Below are positions 32,707-42,413 of a DNA stretch of 57,351 nt, piece by piece. Position numbers and translations under genes: made by a program. Below the pieces are notes generated by a model, which was not told the DNA's origin, ran no database searches, and saw nothing but the letters and a program-made list of their open reading frames with translations. Source of the DNA: Bog-793 sp963803025 (GTDB taxonomy: Bacteria; Actinomycetota; Acidimicrobiia; Acidimicrobiales; Bog-793); NCBI GenBank assembly GCA_963803025.1, contig CAWDKZ010000023.1, forward strand, positions 1-57,351, read 5' to 3'. Numbering within the stretch: position 1 is the first letter of the stretch; every line of letters starts with the position of its first letter.

Positions 32707-35505
32707 ATGGCTGTAGCGGATGAGCGGGTCGACAGCGGGGTGCGGCGACACTTCACGCAGGCAGGCAGCCATCCCTATGAGGGCGTCGAGTGGGAGCGCC
32801 GCGACTCGATCATCTCGGACTGCCGGACCGGAGAGGTGGCCTTCGAGCAGCTCGGAGTCGAGGTCCCGAAGAGCTGGTCGATGAACGCGACGAACATCCT
32901 CGCCCAGAAGTACTTTCGCGGGCCGCTGGGCTCGCCGGAGCGGGAGAGCTCCCTGCGGCAGGTCGTCGACCGCGTCGTCGACACAATTGCGGCATGGGGT
33001 GTACGCGACGGCTACTTCGCAGACGGCGCCGAGGCGTCGGCATTCGGCGACGAGCTGAAGCACCTCATCGTCAGTCAGAAGGCCGCTTTCAACTCACCGG
33101 TCTGGTTCAACATCGGCGTGCGCGGCGTGCCCCAGCAAGCGTCAGCCTGTTTCATCCTCGCCGTCGAGGACTCCATGCCGTCGATCCTCAACTGGTACGT
33201 CGAGGAGGGGACGATCTTCAAAGGGGGCTCGGGCTCCGGGGTCAACCTGTCGAAGATCCGCAGCTCGCGCGAACTCCTCGGTGGGGGCGGCACGGCTTCG
33301 GGCCCGGTGAGCTTCATGCGCGGAGCGGATGCATCGGCGGGGACGATCAAGTCCGGGGGCAAGACGCGTCGCGCCGCCAAGATGGTCATCCTGGACGTCG
33401 ACCATCCCGACATCCGCGAGTTCATCTGGTGCAAGGCCCGCGAGGAACGCAAGGCACGCGCCCTCGCGGCGGCGGGATTCGACATGGACCTCGATGGCGC
33501 GGACAGCCATTCGGTGCAGTACCAGAACGCGAACAACTCGGTCCGGGTGGGTGACGAGTTCATGACGGCCGTGCTCGAGGATGCCGCGTGGGACCTCGTC
33601 GCCCGGACGAGCCACGCGACGATCGAGACCGTACGCGCCCGGGAGCTGTTCCACGAGATCGCCGAGGCAGCCTGGGAGTGCGCCGACCCGGGCCTCCAGT
33701 TCGACACGACGATCAACCGCTGGCACACCACGCCGAACACCGGCCGGATCAACGCCTCCAACCCCTGCAGCGAGTACGTCCACCTGGACAACTCGGCGTG
33801 CAACCTCGCGAGCATCAACCTGTTGAAGTTCCTCGGCGATGACGGTTCTTTCGACACGAAAGGCTTCCGGGCGGCCGTCGAGGTCGTCTTCACGGCGCAG
33901 GAGATCCTCGTCGGAAACGCGGATTATCCGACCGAGAAGATCGCCGAGACGACGAGGCGGTTCCGGGAGATCGGCCTCGGTTACACGAACCTCGGTGCGA
34001 TGCTGATGGCGCTCGGCATGCCGTACGACTCCGACGGGGCGCGCGCCTATGCCGCGGCGGTGACGGCGCTCATGAACGGGTACGCCTACGCGACTTCCGC
34101 CCGTCTCGCGGCGCGCCTGGGGCCGTTCGCGGGATTCCACGAGAACGCCGAAGCGATGCGCAACGTTCTGCGGATGCATCGGGACGCGCTCGGCAAGATC
34201 GACGCCTCCCTCGCGCCGATCGCTCTTTTGAGCGCGGCGCACGAAGCGTGGAACGAGGCGGTCGAACTCGGTGATGCCCACGGCGTCCGGAACTCACAGG
34301 CGACCGTGCTCGCGCCCACCGGGACGATCTCGTTCCTCCTGGACTGCGACACGACGGGCATCGAGCCGGACCTCGCGCTCGTGAAGACGAAGAAGCTCGT
34401 CGGCGGGGGAACGATGTCGATCGTCAACCAGACCGTGCCGCGCGCGCTGCGCCGGCTGGGTTATGCCGACGGCGAGATCGTCAAGATCGTCGCCTACATC
34501 GACGAGCACAAGTCGATCCTCGGATCGCCGTTCCTGAGGGCGGAGCACTTAGCTGTGTTCGCGTGCTCGATGGGCGACAACGTCATCCAGTACCTCGGCC
34601 ACGTGAGGATGATGGCGGCGGTGCAGCCGTTCATCTCGGGCGCGATCTCGAAGACGGTGAACATGCCGGAGGACGTGACGGTCGCCGACGTCGAGCAGCT
34701 GCACATCGACGCCTGGCAGATGGGCCTCAAGGCCGTGGCGATCTATCGCGACAACTGCAAGGTCACCCAGCCCCTGTCGACGACGAAGGTGTCCGACGTG
34801 CAAGGGGTCGACGGCTCGGTGGGCGCGGGCGAGTTGCACGCGCGCATCGCCGAGCTGGAAGACGCGCTCGCCGGCCACGTGACGGCGCCCGGCGCGACGA
34901 CGAGGACGCGTCTCCCGCGCCGCCGGCGCTCCTACACGTTCGCCTTCCGCGTCGCCGACTGCGACGGCTACGTGACCGTCGGGGAGTACGAGGACGGGCG
35001 TCCCGGCGAGGTGTTCCTGAAGGTCTCGAAACAGGGTTCGACGCTGTCGGGGGTGATGGACGCCTTCGCCATTGCCGTGAGCCTCGGCCTCCAGCACGGA
35101 GTGCCGCTCGCCACCTTCGTCCGCAAGTACACGAACATGCGCTTCGAGCCGGCCGGGATCACGGATGACCCGGACCTGCGGCTCGCGTCGAGCCTCGTCG
35201 ACTTCATCTTCCGACGCCTCGCGCTCGACTACCTGCCCTACGACGAGCGGGTCGAGCTCGGGATCCTGTCGACCGGCGAACGCAAGCAGCCGACGCTGCC
35301 CGGGCTCGAGGACATCGAGCTCGCCGACGCCGCCAAGCGCGAACAGGAGCGGTTCGGCGAGGGCGGCGACAGCCTGGCGGCGGTCCATGAGATGTCGCTC
35401 GAGAACCGCGACGCGCCGTTCTGCTACTCCTGCGGCAATGTCATGCAACGGGCCGGTTCCTGCTACGCCTGCCCGAGCTGCGGGGCGACGAGCGGCTGTT
35501 CGTAA
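32707..35505 (+). CDS. nrdJ: Vitamin B12-dependent ribonucleotide reductase (class II)
   Basis: A 932-residue class II enzyme making deoxyribonucleotides with adenosylcobalamin, independent of oxygen. Conserved are ASACFILAVEDSM with a redox cysteine, GGSGSGVNLSKIRSS, GPVSFMRGADASAGTIKSGG, NPCSEYVHLDNSACNLASIN with the thiyl-radical Cys region, and LAPTGTISFLLDCDTTGIEP. The end has the TSCPD-like domain and CYSCG...CYACPSCGATSGCS, a zinc-type tail typical of NrdJ. Start ATG 32707 is used; TTG codons upstream extend the frame without conservation. Confidence 0.95.
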   Translation: MAVADERVDSGVRRHFTQAGSHPYEGVEWERRDSIISDCRTGEVAFEQLGVEVPKSWSMNATNILAQKYFRGPLGSPERESSLRQVVDRVVDTIAAWGVRDGYFADGAEASAFGDELKHLIVSQKAAFNSPVWFNIGVRGVPQQASACFILAVEDSMPSILNWYVEEGTIFKGGSGSGVNLSKIRSSRELLGGGGTASGPVSFMRGADASAGTIKSGGKTRRAAKMVILDVDHPDIREFIWCKAREERKARALAAAGFDMDLDGADSHSVQYQNANNSVRVGDEFMTAVLEDAAWDLVARTSHATIETVRARELFHEIAEAAWECADPGLQFDTTINRWHTTPNTGRINASNPCSEYVHLDNSACNLASINLLKFLGDDGSFDTKGFRAAVEVVFTAQEILVGNADYPTEKIAETTRRFREIGLGYTNLGAMLMALGMPYDSDGARAYAAAVTALMNGYAYATSARLAARLGPFAGFHENAEAMRNVLRMHRDALGKIDASLAPIALLSAAHEAWNEAVELGDAHGVRNSQATVLAPTGTISFLLDCDTTGIEPDLALVKTKKLVGGGTMSIVNQTVPRALRRLGYADGEIVKIVAYIDEHKSILGSPFLRAEHLAVFACSMGDNVIQYLGHVRMMAAVQPFISGAISKTVNMPEDVTVADVEQLHIDAWQMGLKAVAIYRDNCKVTQPLSTTKVSDVQGVDGSVGAGELHARIAELEDALAGHVTAPGATTRTRLPRRRRSYTFAFRVADCDGYVTVGEYEDGRPGEVFLKVSKQGSTLSGVMDAFAIAVSLGLQHGVPLATFVRKYTNMRFEPAGITDDPDLRLASSLVDFIFRRLALDYLPYDERVELGILSTGERKQPTLPGLEDIELADAAKREQERFGEGGDSLAAVHEMSLENRDAPFCYSCGNVMQRAGSCYACPSCGATSGCS

Positions 35506-35759
35506 GCCGTCACGACCTCAAGTTCGCCACGGTTGCACGCGTGGCCGGCGCGGTCGAAAGGCGCCCGGAGGACCTTGCCGTGGGGCGGACCCTGGGAAGC
35601 GAGGGAGGAGCTACGCGACCCGTGGCGTCAGCTGGGGCGCGTGCACTTTCACCGATCGGCAAAGGGGCGTCGGGATGTCGTCATCGGCGCTGGATCCTAG
35701 AGTCGTGCCGCGGGTCGTGAAGCACCTCCGGCGATCGCCCCGAGATCAGGAGAAGCAAG

Positions 35760-37151
35760 ATGGGAACCACCCCCGAGCAGTTCCGGACCGTGATCGAGCC
35801 GTTCCGAATCCACGCCGTGGAGCCGTTGACGATGACGACGCCGGAGCACCGTGCCGCGGCGATCCGTGACGCGGGTTACAACCTCTTCAACCTGGCCTCA
35901 GCGGACGTGCTCGTCGATCTGCTGACCGACTCCGGCACCGGTGCGATGAGCCGCGACCAGTGGTCCGCGATCCAGCACGGAGACGAGTCCTACGCCGGGT
36001 CCCCGTCGTGGGAGATCTTCCAGAAAGCGGTGAAGGAGCTGTTCCCCTTCCGGTACGTCATCCCGACGCATCAGGGTCGCGCCGCGGAGAAGATCCTCTT
36101 TACCGTGACGGGCGGTCCGGGACGCGTGATCCCGAGCAACACGCACTTCGACACGACACGGGCGAACATCGAGTTCACGGGCGCCGAAGCAGTGGATCTC
36201 GTCATCCCGGAGGGGCGTGATCCGCGCGCGCTCCACCCGTTCAAGGGAAATGTCGACGTGGCGGCGCTCGACGCCCTTCTCCGGCAGCGCGGGCAGACGA
36301 ACGTCCCGCTCGTCATGGTGACGGTGACGAACAACTCGGGAGGAGGCCAGCCGGTCAGCCTCGAGAATCTCCACGCCGTCCGCGCCGTCTGTGACGAGCA
36401 CGGGATCCCGCTCTTCCTGGACGCTTGCCGCTTTGCCGAGAACGCTTGGTTCATCCGCGAGCGCGAGCCCGGCCAGGGGGGGCGGGAGGTGGCCGACATC
36501 GTACGCGAAATGGCCTTGCTCGCCGACGGCATGACGATGAGTGCGAAGAAGGACCCGCTGTGCAACATCGGCGGGTGGCTCGCCTGCAACGACGACGCCC
36601 TCGCCGAAGCAGCGCGCAACCTTCTCATCCTGACCGAGGGCTTCCCTACCTACGGCGGCCTCGCCGGTCGCGACCTCGAGGCGATCGCCCAGGGCCTCAA
36701 AGAGGCGGTCTCGCACGATTACCTGCAGTATCGGATCCGCTCGACGGCCTACCTCGGCGAGGCGCTCGACCGAGCCGGGATCCCCGTCGTCCTGCCGATC
36801 GGCGGCCACGCCGTCTACATCGACGCCCGGGCGATGCTGCCGCACATCCCGCCGCTCGAGTACCCGGGCCAGGCGCTCGCCGTCGCGCTCTACGAGACGG
36901 GCGGTGTGCGCACGTCGGAGATCGGCACGGTCATGTTCGGTCGCCAGGCGGATGGTTCCGAGCAACCCGCGGCCATGGACCTCGTCCGGCTCGCCATCCC
37001 GCGGCGCACCTACACCCAGAGTCATATCGATTACGTAATCGAGGTGTGCGAGGCGGTCCAGGCGCGCGCGCCGGGCCTTCTCGGGATGCGGATCGTTGAC
37101 GAACCTCGGCGGCTGAGGCACTTCACCGCGCGTTTCGAGGCGCTGCTCTGA
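35760..37151 (+). CDS. tnaA: Tryptophanase-like beta-eliminating lyase
   Basis: A 463-residue PLP enzyme of the tryptophanase/tyrosine phenol-lyase family. Present are EPFRIHAVEP, LLTDSGTGAMS, IPTHQGRAAEKI, VTVTNNSGGGQPVSLENL, DACRFAENAWF, and MSAKKD with the PLP lysine. In the segment that distinguishes the two activities it reads GVRTSEIG; tyrosine phenol-lyase has ERG where tryptophanase has EIG, so tryptophan cleavage to indole, pyruvate and ammonia is favoured. Start ATG 35760 has AGGAG nearby. No tnaC-like leader peptide is seen. It converges on kynureninase, a second tryptophan-degrading enzyme. Confidence 0.88.
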   Translation: MGTTPEQFRTVIEPFRIHAVEPLTMTTPEHRAAAIRDAGYNLFNLASADVLVDLLTDSGTGAMSRDQWSAIQHGDESYAGSPSWEIFQKAVKELFPFRYVIPTHQGRAAEKILFTVTGGPGRVIPSNTHFDTTRANIEFTGAEAVDLVIPEGRDPRALHPFKGNVDVAALDALLRQRGQTNVPLVMVTVTNNSGGGQPVSLENLHAVRAVCDEHGIPLFLDACRFAENAWFIREREPGQGGREVADIVREMALLADGMTMSAKKDPLCNIGGWLACNDDALAEAARNLLILTEGFPTYGGLAGRDLEAIAQGLKEAVSHDYLQYRIRSTAYLGEALDRAGIPVVLPIGGHAVYIDARAMLPHIPPLEYPGQALAVALYETGGVRTSEIGTVMFGRQADGSEQPAAMDLVRLAIPRRTYTQSHIDYVIEVCEAVQARAPGLLGMRIVDEPRRLRHFTARFEALL

Positions 37152-37169
37152 CGCGGGAGCGCGTCGAGT

Positions 37170-38387
37170 TCAGGCCGGAGAATCGACGACACCTGCGGCG
37201 AGAAGCGAACGGAGCGCGTCGGCCGCGTCCCAGATGTCGACGAAGCGCAGATAGAGGGGCGCGATCCCCAGCCGGACGATGTCCGGTTCGCGGAAGTCGC
37301 CGAGGACGCCGCGCTCCTCGAGGGCGACGACGAGGGACCGCGCCGCGCGATGACGGAGCGCGACGTGACTTCCCCGCTGCAACGGGTCGCGTGGCGAGGC
37401 GAGCTCGAACTCCCCGGGCACGAAGCTCGGTTCGACACACTCGATGAGGAGTTCGGACAGGGCGCGGCCCTTCGCGAAGAGGGCATCGAGGTCGACGTGT
37501 TCCCACACCTCGAGGCTTCCCTCGAGCGCCGCGAAGGAGACGATGGGTGGCGAGCCGCAGGCGAACTGCCGCATTCCGGCCGCGGCTTCGTAGGCGGGTT
37601 CGAACCCGAAGGGCCGCGCGTGACCATGCCAGCCGACGAGCGGCTGTCGCAGCGCGCCGTGGAGGCGCGACGCGGCAAAGAGGAACGCCGGTGCGCCCGG
37701 GCCACCGTTCAGGTACTTGTACGTGCAGCCGACCGCGAAGTCGACGTCGCAGGCGTCGAGCGCGAGCGGGACGGCACCGACGCTGTGGGCGAGGTCCCAA
37801 ATCGCGAGGGCGCCGGCGTCGTGCGTCGCCTGGGTCACCTCTGCCATCGGGTACAGGCGCGCCGTGCGGTAGTCGACGTGCGTGAGCTCTGTAAACGCGA
37901 CAGAACCGTCGAGCGCGCCGACGACGCCCTCGGGGTCGTCGGCGACGCGCACCTCGAGCTGACCGCAAAGTTCGGCTGCACTGCCGATCATGTAGAGATC
38001 GGTCGGGAAGTTGTTGCGGTCCGTGACGATCGCCCGGCGGTCGGGACGCAAACGAAGGGCCGCGACGGCAACCTTGAACGTATTGATCGAGGTCGAGTCG
38101 CCGACGAGGACCTCGTCGGGACCCGCCCCGATGAGCGGCGCGAGACGCGCGCCGAGCGTCACCGGCTTGTCCCACCAATTCGCCTCCACCCAGCCGCGGA
38201 TCAGCCCGTCGCCCCACTCGAGCTGGAGGGCGTCGCGTACGCGGGTGGCCGCCCGGCGCGGCAGCGGCCCCAGCGAGTTGCCGTCGAGATAGATGACACC
38301 GGGGGGCAGGTGGAACTGGTCTCGGAGGTGGCCGAGCGGATCCGCCGCGTCCCGGGCGGCGCAGTCGGAGCGGGTCACGCCCAGCAT
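37170..38387 (-). CDS. kynU: Kynureninase
   Basis: A 405-residue fold-type I PLP enzyme that splits kynurenine into anthranilate and alanine in tryptophan breakdown. Typical sequence includes VIYLDGNSLGPLP, VLVGDSTSINTFKV, the IVTDRNNFPTDLYM stretch, WDLAHSVGAVPLALD with the PLP-contacting Asp, and TYKYLNGGPGAPAFLF with the PLP lysine, then the RQFACGSPPI motif. Start ATG 38387 has AAGGAG about ten bases upstream. It lies 87 bases after livF on the same strand, so it may be read together with the transporter. Its 3' end converges with the tryptophanase-like gene, 18 bases apart. Confidence 0.93.
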   Translation of the reverse strand: MLGVTRSDCAARDAADPLGHLRDQFHLPPGVIYLDGNSLGPLPRRAATRVRDALQLEWGDGLIRGWVEANWWDKPVTLGARLAPLIGAGPDEVLVGDSTSINTFKVAVAALRLRPDRRAIVTDRNNFPTDLYMIGSAAELCGQLEVRVADDPEGVVGALDGSVAFTELTHVDYRTARLYPMAEVTQATHDAGALAIWDLAHSVGAVPLALDACDVDFAVGCTYKYLNGGPGAPAFLFAASRLHGALRQPLVGWHGHARPFGFEPAYEAAAGMRQFACGSPPIVSFAALEGSLEVWEHVDLDALFAKGRALSELLIECVEPSFVPGEFELASPRDPLQRGSHVALRHRAARSLVVALEERGVLGDFREPDIVRLGIAPLYLRFVDIWDAADALRSLLAAGVVDSPA

Positions 38388-38448
38388 GTCTTCTCGCGCT
38401 CCTTCCGGCCCGCCAGGGCCCGACGGCCTGCCGGCGTGGCATCCCGCG

Positions 38449-38463
38449 GGCGCGGGCCGCGCC
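38449..38463. terminator. GC palindrome between livF and kynU
   Basis: GGCGCGGGCCGCGCC is a perfect 7-bp inverted repeat around one base. It could weaken read-through from livF into kynU; there is no T-run. Confidence 0.3.
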
Positions 38464-38474
38464 GGACGACAAGC

Positions 38475-39185
38475 CTAGGCAGCGCCCTCGCCGAGGTAGG
38501 CGGCCCGGACGCGAGGGTCCTGCAGCAGCGCCGTGGCCCGATCGGACATGACGATCGATCCGTTCTCGAGGACATACGCCCGGTCCGCGAGTTGGAGAGC
38601 CTGGGAGGCGTTCTGTTCGACGAGGAGGATCGTCGTTCCCTCGTCACGGATCTCGCGGATGATCTGGAAGATCGTCTTGACGAACATCGGCGCGAGACCC
38701 ATCGAGGGCTCGTCGAAGAGCAGCAGACGCGGGCTGCTCATCAGCGATCGGGCGATCGCGAGCATCTGCTGCTCACCCCCCGAGAGCGTGCCGCCGTCCT
38801 GTCGCCGGCGCTCGGCGAGCACCGGGAAGAGGGAGAAGACGCGTTCGAGGTTCTCCGAGAAGTTCCCGCGATGGAGGTAGGCACCCATCTCGAGGTTCTC
38901 CAACACCGTCATCAGGGGGAAGATGCGTCGTCCCTCGGGGACGTGTCCGATGCCGAGCCCGACGATGTCGTGGCTCGCGGCGCGCTGGATCGGTCGGCCG
39001 TCGAAGACCACAGCCCCAGACGACGGACGGACGAGGCCGGAGATCGTCCGCAGGGTGGTCGACTTACCGGCCCCGTTCGCGCCGAGCAGGGCGACGATCT
39101 CGCCCTGATCGACCGCGAGGCTGACGTTGCGCAGCGCTCGGATCGGACCGTAGCGGACCTCGACGTCGTTCAGCTGGAGCAGCAC
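38475..39185 (-). CDS. livF: Branched-chain-type amino acid ABC transporter ATPase LivF
   Basis: A 236-residue ATPase. Walker A is GANGAGKSTT, the ABC signature is LSGGEQQMLAIARSL, Walker B is LLLFDEPSMGLAP, and VEQNASQALQLADRAYVLENG follows. It matches LivF by length and by the EGRRIFPLMTVLENLEMGAY stretch. It starts two bases after the livG stop. With LivG it drives the LivH-LivM channel. It is the last transporter gene before kynU. Confidence 0.93.
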   Translation of the reverse strand: MLLQLNDVEVRYGPIRALRNVSLAVDQGEIVALLGANGAGKSTTLRTISGLVRPSSGAVVFDGRPIQRAASHDIVGLGIGHVPEGRRIFPLMTVLENLEMGAYLHRGNFSENLERVFSLFPVLAERRRQDGGTLSGGEQQMLAIARSLMSSPRLLLFDEPSMGLAPMFVKTIFQIIREIRDEGTTILLVEQNASQALQLADRAYVLENGSIVMSDRATALLQDPRVRAAYLGEGAA

Positions 39186-39187
39186 GG

Positions 39188-40063
39188 TTACTCCCCGTCA
39201 TCCCTCGTGCGGTCCGCCGCAGTGCGGCCGTCGTCTTCGTCATCAGCCGGCGCGCCGAGGTAGGCCTCGATAACCGCCGGGTTGCGTTGCACCTCTGCGG
39301 GCGTGCCCGAGGCGATGACCCGACCGAAGTTGAGGACGATGATCCGCTCGGCGAGCGACATGACGAGCCCCATGTCGTGCTCGATCAGGAGAACGGTGAC
39401 GCCGATCTCGTTGTTGACGCGGCGGATGAGCGTCGCGAGGTCGGCCTTCTCGGCCGGGTTGGTCCCCGCGGCGGGTTCGTCGAGCAAGAGCAGCTGCGGA
39501 TTCGTGCCGAGGGCGCGCGCGATCTCGAGACGTCGACGGTCGCCGTAGGGGAGCGCGTTCGCGAGCTCGTTCGCCCGCGCCCGCAGGCCGACGAACTCGA
39601 GCAGCTGGGTCGCGCGGGCGTCGCCCTCGCGTTCCTCCCGTCTCGTCCGGGGCAGGCGCAGCATCGCCCCGACGGGACCGGTGTGCTGCCGGGACTCGAT
39701 GCCGATCTTCACGTTCTCGAACGCGGTCAGGGCGTTGAAGAGCCGACTCGTCTGGAAGGTCCGCGCAATCCCGAGACGATTCACGCGGTGGGGCTTGCGA
39801 CCGACGATCTCGGTCGATCCGCCGTCTCGGCCGCGGAAGGTGATCGATCCCCGTTGTGGGTGGTAGACGCCGGTCAGGCAGTTGAACAGGCAGGTCTTGC
39901 CGGCGCCGTTCGGACCGATGACCGAGAGGAGTTCGCCCCGCGCCTGGCTGACGGTCACCTCGACGAGGGCCCGCACCCCGCCGAAGCTCAAGGAGACGTC
40001 CTCGATGTCGACGATGATGTCGCCGGGGACCGCCGTCGGTGGCGTTTCGACCGTCATCGTCAT
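39188..40063 (-). CDS. livG: Branched-chain-type amino acid ABC transporter ATPase LivG
   Basis: A 291-residue ATPase with Walker A GPNGAGKTCLFN, the LivG-type insert GRKPHRVNRLGIARTFQTSR, a signature segment LPYGDRRRLEIARALGTNPQ and Walker B LLLLDEPAAGTNP. Threonine is replaced by Cys after Walker A Thr, within the family range. Start ATG 40063 overlaps the livM stop (ATGA). About 30 extra residues lie at the N-terminus and about 20 acidic ones at the C-terminus compared with the core domain. Confidence 0.93.
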   Translation of the reverse strand: MTMTVETPPTAVPGDIIVDIEDVSLSFGGVRALVEVTVSQARGELLSVIGPNGAGKTCLFNCLTGVYHPQRGSITFRGRDGGSTEIVGRKPHRVNRLGIARTFQTSRLFNALTAFENVKIGIESRQHTGPVGAMLRLPRTRREEREGDARATQLLEFVGLRARANELANALPYGDRRRLEIARALGTNPQLLLLDEPAAGTNPAEKADLATLIRRVNNEIGVTVLLIEHDMGLVMSLAERIIVLNFGRVIASGTPAEVQRNPAVIEAYLGAPADDEDDGRTAADRTRDDGE

Positions 40064-41403
40064 GACACCGGTGCCTGGGAGCTGCTCATCGCGTCGGCCG
40101 TACCGACGCCATGCTCGGCGAGACCGATCTCACGCTTGCGCCGGCGTGACGGGATCATCCCCTCGGGCCGGAAGATCATCGTCAGCACGAGGATCGCCCC
40201 GAGGTAGATGTAGAGGTCCTCGGGCTGGAATCCGAACAACGGGTGCTCCTTCAGGTACCACGGGAACCATTGGAGGAAGGCCGCGCCCACGACCGCGCCG
40301 AGCAAGGAACCCATCCCGCCGAAGATGACGAGGACGAGGATGAGAATCGACAACTGGACCGTGAAGTCGCCGGGCTCGATGAACGAGATCTTGCTCGCCG
40401 TGAGCATTCCCGCGAACCCGGAGGTGGACGCGCCGATGGCGAAGGCCATGATCTTGTACTTGAGCACGTTGATCCCCGAGGACTCGGCGGCGACCTCGTC
40501 TTCGCGGATCGCCGTCCAGGCGCGGCCGACCCGCGAGTGCTCGAGGAAGGAGTAGGCGATCAACGCGAGGACGACGAACGCGAGGAGCAGGTAGTAGTAG
40601 GGGAGCGGGTCGATCAGCCAGGTGTAGTGGACGTGGAACAGGTTGACCGCCGGGTGCGGGATGCCGATGACCCCCTGGGCACCCCCCGTTACCCCCTGCA
40701 GGTTGGTCGCGACGATCTGGATGATCTCGCCGAAGCCGAGCGTGACGATCGCGAGGTAGTCGCCGCGCAGCCGCAAGGTGGGCGCGCCGATCAAGACGCC
40801 GGAGAGCATCGCGGTGGCGATCGCGAAGGGGATCGCCCAGAAGGCGTTGAGGACGATCGGCGGGTGGACGGGGAGCGCCCCGGTCCAGAAGGCAGTCGAG
40901 TAGGCGCCGATCGCGTAGAAGGCGATGTAGCCGAGGTCGAGTAGTCCGGCGTAGCCGACGACGACGTTGAGTCCGATCGCGAGGAGTACGTAGATGCCGA
41001 TCTGGTCGACGAGGACGTCCTGCCAGAAGGCGTTGACATGCAGCGGACCGACGATCGCCACCGCGAGAAGGACGGCGTAGAAGGCGAGGCGGACGCGCCG
41101 GTCCGGCATGACCCGCCGCGGCAGCGCCGTGACATGGTCGCTCGCGTGCTTGATCGCCTCGCCCCAGCGATGTTGCGCCGTGATGATGGCCCAGAGCGCG
41201 ACGCCGAGAGCGATGAAGACGAAGACGCGGGGGTGCAGGAGCGATCCGGTGAATCCCGAAGTCGGCGCGAGGTTGCTCCCGGACGGACCGGTCATGACCG
41301 CGAGGACGAGGAAGCCGAACACGCAGGCGAAGAGACGGCGGACATCGGAGCTGTGCCGTGCAGATCGGATCCGGGCCACAGCCGTCGAGGTGGACACGCT
41401 CAT
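40060..41403 (-). CDS. livM: Branched-chain-type amino acid ABC transporter permease LivM
   Basis: A 447-residue permease with about ten membrane segments. The core from NAFWQDVLVDQIGIYVLLAIG onward matches LivM, with GYAGLLDLGYIAFYAIGAYS and the coupling-loop motif SRVGRAWTAIREDEVAAESS. An N-terminal part with two further membrane segments (LACVFGFLVLAVMTG; VFVFIALGVALWAII) makes it longer than many relatives. It overlaps both neighbours by four bases, so livH, livM and livG are translated in a chain. Confidence 0.92.
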   Translation of the reverse strand: MSVSTSTAVARIRSARHSSDVRRLFACVFGFLVLAVMTGPSGSNLAPTSGFTGSLLHPRVFVFIALGVALWAIITAQHRWGEAIKHASDHVTALPRRVMPDRRVRLAFYAVLLAVAIVGPLHVNAFWQDVLVDQIGIYVLLAIGLNVVVGYAGLLDLGYIAFYAIGAYSTAFWTGALPVHPPIVLNAFWAIPFAIATAMLSGVLIGAPTLRLRGDYLAIVTLGFGEIIQIVATNLQGVTGGAQGVIGIPHPAVNLFHVHYTWLIDPLPYYYLLLAFVVLALIAYSFLEHSRVGRAWTAIREDEVAAESSGINVLKYKIMAFAIGASTSGFAGMLTASKISFIEPGDFTVQLSILILVLVIFGGMGSLLGAVVGAAFLQWFPWYLKEHPLFGFQPEDLYIYLGAILVLTMIFRPEGMIPSRRRKREIGLAEHGVGTADAMSSSQAPVS

Positions 41404-42326
41404 GCCGACCGTCCGAGGCGCTCGCCGAGGATGCCCGTCGGTCGCACGATGAGGACGAGCACGAGGATCCCGAAGGCGATGACGTCACGCCATTCGGTGG
41501 GGGCGCACGTGACACCGAGGTTCTCGAACACGCCGAGGAGCAGGCCACCGAGCATCGCGCCGCGAATGTTCCCGATCCCGCCGAGCACCGCCGCGGTGAA
41601 GGCTTTGAGCGCCGGAGTGAAGCCCATGGTGTAGACGACGCCGGAGTTGAGCCCGAACAGGAAGCCGGCGGCGCCGCCGAGGATGCCCCCGAGAATGAAG
41701 GTCTGGGCGATGACGCGGTCGATGTTGACGCCCATGAGGCTCGCCGTCTCGGCATCCTGGGCAACCGCGCGGATCCCCCGACCGAGCTTCGTCGCCGCGA
41801 CGATCCGGTCGAGGACGATCAGCATGATCATCGCGGCGATCGCGATCACGACGTAGTAGGTCTGGACCTGGGCGCCGAAGATGTGGAAGACGGTCCCGTT
41901 CGTGTACGGGGCAGGAATCGTGACAGCGTTCCGGCCGAATTCCTTTCCGGCGAGGTTGTAAAGGAAGTACGACGCGCCGATCGCGCTGATGAGGAAGGCG
42001 AGACGGGGGGCCTTCCTCCGGCGCAGCGGTCGATAGGCGACGCGTTCGAGCAGATAAGCGACCACCGCACCGCCGACCGCGCCAGCGGCGGTCCCGAGAA
42101 CGATGAGACCGATCGAGGTGAGGCCGCGCGGCTGGGAGTTGCCGATCACCGCGTTGAGGACGAAGTACCCGGCGAAACCCCCACTCATGAAGACCTCGCT
42201 GTGCGCGAAGTTGATGAGCTGGAGCACGCCGTAGACGAGCGTGTAGCCGAGCGCGATCAGTGCATAGAGGAACCCGTTGGCAATGCCGCCAATGAAGAAG
42301 CTCCAGAAGTTCTGGGTGAAGCACAT
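41400..42326 (-). CDS. livH: Branched-chain-type amino acid ABC transporter permease LivH
   Basis: A 308-residue permease with about eight membrane segments. Typical LivH sequence includes GGIANGFLYALIALGYTLVYGVLQLINFAHSEVFMSG near the N-terminus (split here by function into the first two helices) and GRGIRAVAQDAETASLMGVN, the coupling loop facing LivG/LivF. The stop overlaps the livM start (ATGA). A 9-bp hairpin lies between it and the binding-protein gene upstream. Confidence 0.92.
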   Translation of the reverse strand: MCFTQNFWSFFIGGIANGFLYALIALGYTLVYGVLQLINFAHSEVFMSGGFAGYFVLNAVIGNSQPRGLTSIGLIVLGTAAGAVGGAVVAYLLERVAYRPLRRRKAPRLAFLISAIGASYFLYNLAGKEFGRNAVTIPAPYTNGTVFHIFGAQVQTYYVVIAIAAMIMLIVLDRIVAATKLGRGIRAVAQDAETASLMGVNIDRVIAQTFILGGILGGAAGFLFGLNSGVVYTMGFTPALKAFTAAVLGGIGNIRGAMLGGLLLGVFENLGVTCAPTEWRDVIAFGILVLVLIVRPTGILGERLGRSA

Positions 42327-42360
42327 CGGCTGGTTCTCCGCCAGGCCAAGGCCGCGCGCC

Positions 42361-42399
42361 GTGGCCGGGATCCCCGCGGTTCGCGGTTCACCCGGCCAC
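42361..42399 (-). terminator. Hairpin between binding-protein gene and livH
   Basis: GTGGCCGGG (42361-42369) pairs exactly with CCCGGCCAC (42391-42399), and the loop holds a nested CCGCG/CGCGG pair. It follows the binding-protein stop and precedes livH. Such structures usually let the binding protein be made in excess over the membrane parts; that role is inferred. Confidence 0.6.
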
Positions 42400-42413
42400 G
42401 GAGGCGACGAAGG

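Noticed and set aside
35506..35759. tnaC-like leader peptide before the tryptophanase-like gene
   Set aside because: The short ATG frame at 35674 has no tryptophan codon and runs on into the gene in another frame.
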